From positions 1-64,000 of the forward strand of contig JAEUKH010000037.1 of the NCBI GenBank assembly GCA_016792845.1: 64,000 bases of DNA. Direction: 5' to 3'. Below the pieces are notes generated by a model. It did no database searches, was not told the origin of the DNA, and worked only from the letters and a program-made list of their open reading frames with translations. Made by a program: the position numbers and the translations under genes. How positions within the stretch are numbered: the first letter of the stretch is position 1; each line of letters starts with the position of its first letter. Source of the stretch: Myxococcales bacterium. GTDB taxonomy: Bacteria > Myxococcota_A > Polyangia > Polyangiales > Ga0077539. Positions 47,101-52,412 of the stretch are shown in pieces.

Positions 47101-47210
47101 AGGCCCGGTCTGCGGGCGACGGCGCGCGGGTCGAGCGGATCCAGAGTCAGATCGAGCGCCTCGGGCACGCCGCGACGCCGGCGATGCTGGGTCGTGCGCG
47201 TCCCGCTTGA
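44130..47210 (+). CDS. Ser/Thr kinase with two zinc ribbons, degenerate ATPase region and TPR C-terminus
   Basis: A 1026-residue cytoplasmic signalling protein. Domains in order: zinc ribbon (CEQCRRSCGDDDRFCPGC, 4-21); Hanks kinase (about 45-310) with GAGGMGRVY, Lys74, HRDVKPEN (Asp169) and DFG (191-193); second zinc ribbon (CVSCNEPITPGVKFCSNC, about 323-340); a STAND/AAA-like region from FVGRQTERAKL; and helical TPR-like repeats (about 700-1015). The P-loop of the ATPase region reads GEEGSGRH instead of GxxGxGKS/T, and the Walker B strand ends SRADR, so it has probably lost ATP binding. No membrane segment is present. The GTG start at 44130 is favoured since it begins just before the ribbon; TTG 44112 is in frame. 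It overlaps the rpsT promoter at its stop. Confidence 0.85.
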   Translation: MRACEQCRRSCGDDDRFCPGCGAALLAPRAKAGDPLLGRTLAGSYLVLEAIGAGGMGRVYRAEQVSLNKTVAVKAIHPHLASDESAAGRFYTEARACSRINHPNAVSVLDFGRTEEGLLYIVMEYLRGRDLARVVWERGRLSTRESVHIITQVLAALSEAHHHQVVHRDVKPENIFVEPMRTGEEFVKVLDFGLARLLDGPGNRMTNPGLVCGTPEFMAPEQCQGETVGPQSDQYAAAVVLYHCLTGRLPFEADAPAQVLLKQVVEPAPDPRKFAPSVPESMVKVLRRALEKKPEARYPSVVDFASALRLALEEAEGPTPRVKSGILCVSCNEPITPGVKFCSNCGTPFGKTPARSDVRTPTPTPHVTDPRIGERLTAPPFVGRQTERAKLNEAWVRAREGGFEFVRVIGEEGSGRHRLVSDLVATAKADGARVVTVRPDPTWADVPYEPVRRAVRELLGIAGAVDPCDWLESVTDAGRGGADPLVRAGFHEIFRSQGAAGLEPAARNDAAARAVRFALAGVGSHRGPVLFVVSRADRVDAATRRVLTSVCATPVPGPVMALVLQTPRYVSPVASTLELRLGGFDPREVQEFLRAVAMTDIELPEGPLSPLHLLQLLHWHREGGGPAPRQLVDLVSARIARVSPSARRILQGLAIVGETSLDLLDSVVEARCDDATLDWLLRNGWIHRDAQDLHERLRIAHPMLREVIRSETPAAVAEALHRAALRVAETLELPMEVRAMHADLGGDVFRALVLYDPVGDAATLRGDYDSAARVLRRGLELARRELSRGDLNEPDSAVVIFALKLSEALFKTGHLVEAEGVLREGIGVAPRGGAEALRLQAQLGRILLARGRVDDARRTLDLALQQGLRQNLRAVAVDLYVRRAELSTHVQQHEEAVEFLGLASAMLRERSLKGERAIGRRKLAEVLLKLASAQRLAGQSSKETLEQLAGLQAELDWPLGRALYESEVAEEAEAQSEPRRALSAWRRALAEARSAGDGARVERIQSQIERLGHAATPAMLGRARPA

Positions 47211-47234
47211 CGGGGCGAGCGAGGTCGGTATAGT
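47207..47234 (+). promoter_or_regulatory. Sigma-70 type promoter of rpsT
   Basis: TTGACG at 47207-47212 and TATAGT at 47229-47234 are separated by 16 bases. This is the best-matching housekeeping promoter seen in the window. The -35 hexamer overlaps the stop codon of the kinase gene. Transcription would begin about 47241 and give a leader of about 55 bases before rpsT. Confidence 0.8.
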
Positions 47235-47295
47235 CCGCGCCCCCAATGTCCCCCCGGCGGCGGTCTTTAGACGACGGCCCCTTTAGGAGCAAATC

Positions 47296-47574
47296 GTGGC
47301 GAATCACGCATCAGCAGAGAAGCGCAACCGTCAACGCATCAAGCGCACCCTTCGTAACCGCGCGGTCAAGAGCGAGTACCGCTCGCTCGTGAAGAAGGTG
47401 CGTTCACTTCTTGAGACCGGTGACGTGGCGGGCGCCAAGGCGGCCCTCACCCCGGCGATCTCGTCGCTCGACAGCGCTGTGAGCAAGGGTGTCATGCACC
47501 GCTCCACGGCGTCACGCCGGGTTTCGCGCCTCGCCGCCGCGGTCTACAAGGCCGGCGACAAGGCCCAGGGCTGA
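47296..47574 (+). CDS. rpsT: 30S ribosomal protein S20
   Basis: A 92-residue basic helical protein that binds 16S rRNA early in 30S assembly. The sequence MANHASAEKRNRQRIKRTLR, the KVRSLLETGD turn and the SKGVMHRSTASRRVSRL end are typical. GTG start at 47296, with AGGAG 8 bases upstream; the family's usual second residue Ala follows. It is a single-gene unit with its own promoter and an end hairpin. In E. coli S20 represses its own translation through the leader and its weak (UUG) start; the GTG start and short leader here would allow similar control, but this is inference. Confidence 0.97.
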   Translation: MANHASAEKRNRQRIKRTLRNRAVKSEYRSLVKKVRSLLETGDVAGAKAALTPAISSLDSAVSKGVMHRSTASRRVSRLAAAVYKAGDKAQG

Positions 47575-47614
47575 TCGGTCTCGTCGTCTCTCGTCTCCGG
47601 GTTTCGGGGCCTCT

Positions 47615-47644
47615 GCGCGGTCGGCTGTTCTCAGTCGGCCGCGC
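47615..47644. terminator. Long hairpin after rpsT, overlapping the end of the CAP gene
   Basis: A 13-bp stem (GCGCGGTCGGCTG and CAGTCGGCCGCGC, with two G-T wobbles when transcribed) around a TTCT loop. It begins 40 bases after the rpsT stop and includes the stop of the convergent CAP gene. Only a short T pair follows. Its position suits a shared terminator. Confidence 0.6.
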
Positions 47645-48650
47645 GTTGCATTTGGGGCGCGATGGCCGGGTGCCGCGCGAGCAGCATCACGAGCGCGGTC
47701 ACGCCGCCGTCGCGCACGAGCCCGACCCCCGCCGCGTCGACCGCCGTATCGAGGAGCCGCGCGCGGTGCGAGGGCGAGCTCAGGAGCCGCGCGAGGGCGA
47801 GCCGCGGGTTCGGCGCGAGGGCCACCACCTCGCCGAGACGGTCGGCCCGGGTCGAGGCCGCTTCGAGCCGCCCGACGGGGCCTTCGCCCTGCGCATCGAC
47901 GTGAACGGCCGCGGCCGCCGCGAGGTTCGCGCCCGCCCGTTCGAGCGCGACCCGCGCGAGCCCAGGGTCGGCCCGCAAGGTGTCGAGCCCGTAGCGCCGA
48001 CGGATCGCGTTGACCGCAGACAAGAGCCCCCGCGCGTCGTCGACGGGCCCTGAGAGCTCGACCTCGCCGACCTCAAGCGCCCCCCAACGCGCGACGGCCA
48101 AGGGCACGGGCCCCTGCGCGAGGGTGCCCACCCACTGAATCGCGCCCGCCGCGCCCGATCGAGCGAACGAGGCCACCGCCTGCGCCTCGTCGCGCGGGTC
48201 GCCCACCGCGTCGGCCCTGACCTCGCCGCGGGCATCGAGGGTGAAGCGCGTCACCGCCCGCGCCCCCTGCGGCAACGCGAGGCCACGCCACATCGGCCCG
48301 TCGGCGCGCTCGACCACCACCGGCGCGTGCACCGCCACCCACCCCCGCGCGTCACGCACCAGCGCGCACCGGTCGCCCACCCGCGACCGCCCGTCGGCCG
48401 AGACCCAGGCCGCAAAGTCATCGACGCGCTCAAGCCGCGCCACCCGCAGACTCGGAGCCCCCAACCCCGCCGCCAGGGCCGCCGCACGGGCCCGCTCGGC
48501 CGTCGGAAGCGCCCCCGACGGGTCGACCGCCTCGGCCACCGCGAGGAGCCTCCCATCGGCCGCACAGGGCCACGCGAAGGGCGTCGCCCGGGCGCGCCCC
48601 GCGAGGGCGCTCAGCGCCAGACACAACCGCCACGGTGACCCGCGCAGCAC
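47631..48650 (-). CDS. Exported CAP (SCP/PR-1) domain protein
   Basis: A 339-residue protein with a signal peptide (leader to about 22, ending GRARA-T). The first 190 residues are of unknown type. The CAP domain lies at about 205-325: LLSAVNAIRRRYGLDTLRAD, LARVALERAGANL, GRLEAASTRADRLGEVVALA, LLSSPSHRARLLDTAVDAAG and VGLV. The SPSHRxxLL helix and the A-G-V-G-L-V strand are typical of bacterial YkwD-like proteins. The usual His/Glu pocket is partly present (AVHVDA). Role unknown in bacteria. GTG start directly follows the stop of the hydrolase gene upstream, so the two form an operon. Confidence 0.78.
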   Translation of the reverse strand: MLRGSPWRLCLALSALAGRARATPFAWPCAADGRLLAVAEAVDPSGALPTAERARAAALAAGLGAPSLRVARLERVDDFAAWVSADGRSRVGDRCALVRDARGWVAVHAPVVVERADGPMWRGLALPQGARAVTRFTLDARGEVRADAVGDPRDEAQAVASFARSGAAGAIQWVGTLAQGPVPLAVARWGALEVGEVELSGPVDDARGLLSAVNAIRRRYGLDTLRADPGLARVALERAGANLAAAAAVHVDAQGEGPVGRLEAASTRADRLGEVVALAPNPRLALARLLSSPSHRARLLDTAVDAAGVGLVRDGGVTALVMLLARHPAIAPQMQRAAD

Positions 48651-49646
48651 TCAGCCGACCCGTTCGAGCCAGCGGAGGGTCGGGCGCCACACCTGGGCGG
48701 GGGCGAGGGTGCCCACGAGGAGGTCGCCGTGACCGTGATCGACCAGCGAGAAGGTCTTGTCTTCGCTCTGGCTCTGGGTGAAGGCCACCCGCGCCGAGCG
48801 CGGCGGGGCCAACAGGTCATGACGGCCCGCGACGACCCAAAGCGGGAGGTCGCGCCGCGCGTCAAAGAGAGACAGCGCCGCGGTGACCTCCGAGGCGTCG
48901 ACGCGGGTCGCCAAAAGCCCTGCGATTTCGCCGAGTGAGGCCCGGTCGAAGCTCGCGCTCAGCCACTCGCGAAGGAGCCCCACCTCGAAGCCCCCAGGGT
49001 GCCACGCGCGAATCGGGAGGGGCATCCACCGCGACTCCCACAGCGCCTCGGTGCGCTCAAAAATGCCCCGCACCAGCTGCATCGGGAAGGCCCCCCTCGG
49101 CGCCCGCGCCGCCACCACGCCGAGCGCCGACGCCAGCACCTCCAGCGACGTGTTGCCCACCCCAAAGGCCCGCGGCACCGCGAAGAGCCCCAAGGCCCGA
49201 ACCGAGGGCGACGCCCCCGCGGTGACCGTCGCGATCAAGCCCCCGAGCGAGTGCCCGAACACCACCGCGCGGTCACACCCCGTCGCCGCGGTCGCGTGCA
49301 CGAGCACCGCCGGGAGGTCGTCGCGGGCATACTCCAGCCACGACGCCTGCGGTTCGCCCCCGCGGGCCTCGCCGTGACCCCGGAGGTCGACATTGAACAC
49401 CGGGTGCCCCGCCGCGGCCAGCGCGTTGGCGAAGCTCCGCTGCGAGAGGTGCCAGGCCCTGCGGTTCTGTCCAAAACCGTGCACAAGCACCACGGGCCTG
49501 CGCGGCGCAGCCGCCTGCGGCCACGCCACATCGACCACCGGGCCCGCGGCACCGAGGCGCAGCACCTCGCGTTCGAGCGAGACCGTCTCACCGAGGTCCA
49601 CCGCCGCGATTTCGGGGTGCCGTGAGCGCAGCGAGACAAGCTTCAT
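48651..49646 (-). CDS. Alpha/beta-hydrolase
   Basis: A 331-residue enzyme of the alpha/beta-hydrolase fold. Visible parts are the oxyanion strand PVVLVHGFGQNRRAW, the nucleophile Ser133 in VVFGHSLGGLIA, the acid Asp in VVAGRHDLLAPP and the His in VDHGHGDLLVG. No signal peptide is clear. The substrate may be an ester, lipid or peptide; it cannot be told from the motifs. It has a cap region of about 60 residues (180-245). The ATG at 49646 is divergent from the HEAT-repeat gene (35 bp apart), and the stop is directly followed by the start of the CAP gene. Confidence 0.85.
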   Translation of the reverse strand: MKLVSLRSRHPEIAAVDLGETVSLEREVLRLGAAGPVVDVAWPQAAAPRRPVVLVHGFGQNRRAWHLSQRSFANALAAAGHPVFNVDLRGHGEARGGEPQASWLEYARDDLPAVLVHATAATGCDRAVVFGHSLGGLIATVTAGASPSVRALGLFAVPRAFGVGNTSLEVLASALGVVAARAPRGAFPMQLVRGIFERTEALWESRWMPLPIRAWHPGGFEVGLLREWLSASFDRASLGEIAGLLATRVDASEVTAALSLFDARRDLPLWVVAGRHDLLAPPRSARVAFTQSQSEDKTFSLVDHGHGDLLVGTLAPAQVWRPTLRWLERVG

Positions 49647-49680
49647 GGGCGGCGAACGTGGTAGCCTACACCCAACGACG

Positions 49681-50277
49681 ATGCTTCACGCTTCCCATCG
49701 ACCGATTGCACTCGCCGCCCTCGCGTGGGCCCTCTTCGCGAGCCCCGCCAGCGCCGACCCGCCGCCGTCTCGCGCGGCCCTCGAACAGATGCTCGGCGGC
49801 TTCGAAGAGGGGGCCTCGCTCAGCCAACTGCGGGCCTTGCCGGGGGCCGCGTCGGCCACGCTCCTCGACATCGCCAACGACCCCGCCGCGCCGCTCTTTG
49901 TGCGCGCCCGCGCGGTCTACGGGCTCCGCGCGTTCACCGCCCCGGGCGTGGCGCCGACGGTGCAAAGCGCCCTCCGCGCGGTGGCCCTCTCGGCCGGCGC
50001 AGACCCGCTCTTGCGCCGCGCGGCCCTCGACGCCTTGGCCGAAGGTCACGGCGACCTCGGCGCGGCCCGCACCCTCCTCGGCGGCGCCGACCCGTCAATG
50101 CGCGAAGCCGCCGGGTGGACGCTGTCTCGCTCGGCCGACCCCAGCGCCCGCCCCGCCCTCAGCGCGCAGCTCCAGCGCGAGCGCGACCCGGCCGTCGCCC
50201 GGAGCCTCCGCGACGCCCTCGGCGTACCGACCCCCACGGCCCCGACGGTGACGCCGCCGGGCGCTGTCACGCGCTGA
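49681..50277 (+). CDS. Exported HEAT-repeat-like protein
   Basis: A 198-residue protein with signal peptide (IALAALAWALFASPASA-D). The mature part is a run of paired helices: LLDIANDPAAPLFVRARAVY, ALRAVALSAGADPLLRRAAL, DALAEGHGDLGAARTLLGG, and MREAAGWTLSRSADPSARPA, the style of HEAT/PBS-lyase repeats, which act as protein-binding scaffolds. The C-terminal 15 residues are Pro/Thr-rich. The start is ATG 49681; a longer in-frame reading upstream overlaps the hydrolase gene and is not credible. No partner can be named. It is 58 bp before an outer-membrane protein gene. Confidence 0.7.
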   Translation: MLHASHRPIALAALAWALFASPASADPPPSRAALEQMLGGFEEGASLSQLRALPGAASATLLDIANDPAAPLFVRARAVYGLRAFTAPGVAPTVQSALRAVALSAGADPLLRRAALDALAEGHGDLGAARTLLGGADPSMREAAGWTLSRSADPSARPALSAQLQRERDPAVARSLRDALGVPTPTAPTVTPPGAVTR

Positions 50278-50335
50278 GCCGAGACGATTTCAGACACCCC
50301 GCACTCTGACCACAGATCGAATGAAAGGCTGACGC

Positions 50336-51148
50336 ATGAAGCCCGCTGTCACTGCCCTCGCGCTCGCCGCGACCCTCGCACTGCCGACCCTTGGGTGGGC
50401 GCAACAGGCGACGCCGCCACGCCCGGTGACGAGCGACACGGCGCCGGTGCCGCGCTCGACAGAGCCAGACTTTCCGCGCTTCGGTCGGCACATCGAGCAC
50501 AGCTTCGGCCTCCGCGGCTGGGCATGGAACACCCCCGCATGGATCGTCGGCCTCTTCGCCCACGTCGAGAACGACTGGTCGGGCCCGATGACCTTCGCGC
50601 CCGCGCTCGAGTACGTCTACCGCAAGGGCAACCTCGACCTCGTGGTGGGGCTCCAGTACACCTCGCTCAGCACCGGGGTCGGCTACATCCGCGGGCAAAA
50701 CGAAGGCGACACCGCCCTCGAACGCATCGAGTCGCGCCTCTGGACGATTTCAGCCAACGCCCTCTTCTTGTGGACCACCCGCATCACCGACTGGGTCGAA
50801 TTTCAGATCGGCATGGGCGCGGGCATCTCGTACGTGGGCGGCAACCTCTACCACACCCAGGTCGCGCGCACCTCGGGCGGCGGCTTCGTCGAGTGCACCG
50901 GGCCCACCATGCCCAACTTCGAGTACTGCGGCAACCCCGCCAACGGGCGCTACCTCAACGCCGACGGCACGCGATACACCGAGCCGCGGCTCGGCTCCGG
51001 GGGGAGCGTCCCGCCGGTGATCCCGTGGCTCTCGATCCCGCACGCGGCCTTCCACTTCCGGCCCCACCGTCACGTCGACCTCCGCGTCGACGGCGGCTAC
51101 GGCGTCATCGGCTTCTACGGCGGTCTCGCCGCCCACTACGTCTACTGA
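50336..51148 (+). CDS. Outer-membrane beta-barrel protein of unknown function
   Basis: A 270-residue exported protein. The signal peptide ends LGWAQ-Q. The mature part has amphipathic strands typical of small barrels: FGLRGWAWNTPAWIVGLF, FAPALEYVYRKGNLDLVVGL, IESRLWTISANALFLW, WVEFQIGMGAGISYVGG, and a final HRHVDLRVDGGYGVIGFYGG ending in aromatic Tyr. One Cys pair (VECTGP and FEYCGN) may close a loop. A ribosome site AAAGG is 8 bases before the ATG. The family is unnamed, though similar barrels occur in myxobacteria. The gene is followed by the long sigma-54 regulatory region. Confidence 0.75.
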   Translation: MKPAVTALALAATLALPTLGWAQQATPPRPVTSDTAPVPRSTEPDFPRFGRHIEHSFGLRGWAWNTPAWIVGLFAHVENDWSGPMTFAPALEYVYRKGNLDLVVGLQYTSLSTGVGYIRGQNEGDTALERIESRLWTISANALFLWTTRITDWVEFQIGMGAGISYVGGNLYHTQVARTSGGGFVECTGPTMPNFEYCGNPANGRYLNADGTRYTEPRLGSGGSVPPVIPWLSIPHAAFHFRPHRHVDLRVDGGYGVIGFYGGLAAHYVY

Positions 51149-51258
51149 CGGCCCCGCGCCGACCGTTCGCGCCCGCCCTGAAGCCGCCCGGCCATGTGCA
51201 GCCCTCGGCCACCCGCCTGCGGCCAACGGGTGTGTCATGCCGGCGCCGCAGCCCTCGG

Positions 51259-51402
51259 GTGTCACAGCGCGGCACCGCCCCGGAGCGCCCCCGCACCCGC
51301 TGTCAGACCTTCAGATTTCGCGAGAAAACAAGCGGTTCTTGGAGAGCATGGCTCGCACCGAAGCCCGAGCGGCCAGGGGCCCGTGACACGGTTGTCAGAC
51401 CC
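51259..51402. promoter_or_regulatory. Cluster of TGTCA sites upstream of the sigma-54 promoter (candidate enhancer)
   Basis: The stretch before the sigma-54 promoter has repeated TGTCA elements: GTGTCAC at 51259-51265, TGTCAGACC at 51301-51309, and TGACA-CGGT-TGTCA at 51384-51397, an inverted repeat with a 4-base spacer. Another TGTCA lies at 51233. The inverted repeat is about 80-95 bp upstream of the -24 element, which suits binding of an NtrC-type activator. The protein that binds it is unknown. Confidence 0.5.
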
Positions 51403-51475
51403 CGAGTCCCGAGACCGCCGACTCGGCGCCCCATGACAATCATCAAACCCTTACGATTTGAGGGAATCGACTCGC

Positions 51476-51491
51476 TGGCACGTCGCCTGCA
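51476..51491 (+). promoter_or_regulatory. Sigma-54 (RpoN) promoter
   Basis: TGGCACGTCGCCTGCA matches the -24/-12 consensus TGGCAC(G)-N4-TTGCA at all but one position. The invariant GG (51477-51478) and GC (51489-51490) are separated by exactly 10 bases. Transcription would start about 51502 and run toward the lipoprotein gene at 51976. Confidence 0.85.
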
Positions 51492-51501
51492 TTAGTCTCC
51501 C

Positions 51502-51670
51502 TCGTCCTTGCTTGGCCCCTGACGGTTGGTCTTCCTCGGCCGACGTACACCGACGTGAGTTCCCGCTCGGTGGTGTGCGCGGTCTACGGTGATTCAAGAC
51601 CTTTTCGGGTGCGCTTCTTCGCTTTGCTTGGCTTCTTCTTTGACGGGCGCCCGTCACTTTCTTCTCGTGC
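51502..51670 (+). ncRNA. Candidate sigma-54-dependent small RNA or leader
   Basis: Between the sigma-54 promoter and the palindrome at 51641-51656 no convincing coding frame exists. The transcript would be about 165 bases and markedly pyrimidine-rich (runs such as CTTCTTCTTT). The hairpin at its end is followed by ACTTTCTTCTC, weakly terminator-like. Without a real stop it would be the first part of a 475-base leader for the lipoprotein gene at 51976. Both readings are inference. Confidence 0.4.
51641..51656 (+). terminator. Perfect palindrome TGACGGGCGCCCGTCA with T/C-rich tail
   Basis: A 16-bp perfect palindrome that folds into a 6-bp stem with a GCGC loop, preceded by CTTCTT and followed by CTTTCTTCTC. 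It may end transcripts from the sigma-54 promoter, or serve as a protein-binding site. Confidence 0.4.
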
Positions 51671-51975
51671 GCTTTTAGCCTTTGCTTGCCTTGTTCACTT
51701 TCTTCGCCTTCACATTCTTCTTTCTTCGCTTCAGTATGCCTTCTTTTCGCGCTCCTTACGAGCCTCGCCTTGCACACTTTTCTCTGACCGCGAAGCCACA
51801 CCCCCACAGCCACCGGCGCACCCTACTCTTCTCGCGCCGCACGGTCTGTCGGGGTTTTGTGGCTTTGGGGGCGTCAACGCCGAGGGCGAGGGCTTTGTTC
51901 CACCCTTGGGCTTCGGCCTTGGGGGCGAAGAGGGGCTGTTCGCGAGACCCTCGCCTGGCGTACCATCGCGACACC
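51671..51975. other. Rest of the gene-free stretch upstream of the lipoprotein gene
   Basis: No gene is seen here. The first half remains T/C-rich on the plus strand and lower in GC than the rest of the window; from about 51780 the composition returns to normal. Open frames exist on both strands (for example a Lys/Arg/Glu-rich minus frame 51451-51813), but their codon use differs from real genes nearby and they lack ribosome sites. It may be a 5' leader for the gene at 51976. Confidence 0.4.
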
Positions 51976-52401
51976 ATGCGCCGCGTGTCTCTCTTGGGTC
52001 TGGCGTTGTGCTTCGCCTCGGTGGCCTGCACCAACTACCGCGATCAGCTTGAACGCGCCGATGGGCACTACCGCCAGGCGCGCTACGAAGCCGCCTTGTC
52101 GAACCTCGAAGACCTCGAGGGCGACCTCGGCCATTTCGACCGCGATGAGCGCATTCGGTACGAGTACGTGCGGGGCATGACCCACGCGCGGCTCAACCAA
52201 CGCGCCGACGCCCGCCACTGGCTCGCCATCGTGCGAGAGCGCACCGACGGTGACAGCCGCGCGCTCAGCGAAGAGGCCCGGAGCCTCCTCGAACGCACCC
52301 TCACCGAGGTCGACACCACCCCCGCCGCGCCGACCCCCGCGGGCGCCCAAAGCAACAGCGCCCCGGCAGCCGCGGCGACCCCCGCGACCCCGAGGCGCTG
52401 A
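51976..52401 (+). CDS. Small TPR-like lipoprotein
   Basis: A 141-residue lipoprotein. Leader MRRVSLLGLALCFASVAC ends in a lipobox. The mature part is helical, with one TPR-like hairpin (YRQARYEAALSNLEDLEGDL, then RYEYVRGMTHARLNQRADARHWLAIV) and an Ala/Pro/Thr-rich tail (about 110-141). Such small lipoproteins act in outer-membrane assembly or as surface partners; no specific family is recognised. It is preceded by a leader of about 475 bases from the sigma-54 promoter, so it may be under RpoN control. It converges with acs, 11 bp between stops. Confidence 0.7.
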   Translation: MRRVSLLGLALCFASVACTNYRDQLERADGHYRQARYEAALSNLEDLEGDLGHFDRDERIRYEYVRGMTHARLNQRADARHWLAIVRERTDGDSRALSEEARSLLERTLTEVDTTPAAPTPAGAQSNSAPAAAATPATPRR

Positions 52402-52412
52402 GCCCGCCGCCC

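Noticed and set aside
51451..51813. Lys/Arg/Glu-rich minus frame of 120 codons in the gene-free stretch
   Set aside because: It covers the sigma-54 promoter and the pyrimidine tract, has no ribosome site, and uses A/T-ending codons unlike the genes nearby. A short imported gene cannot be ruled out completely.
51555..52052. Plus-strand frame of 165 codons running into the TPR-like lipoprotein gene
   Set aside because: It overlaps the real lipoprotein start in another frame and its hydrophobic part simply reflects the T-rich tract.
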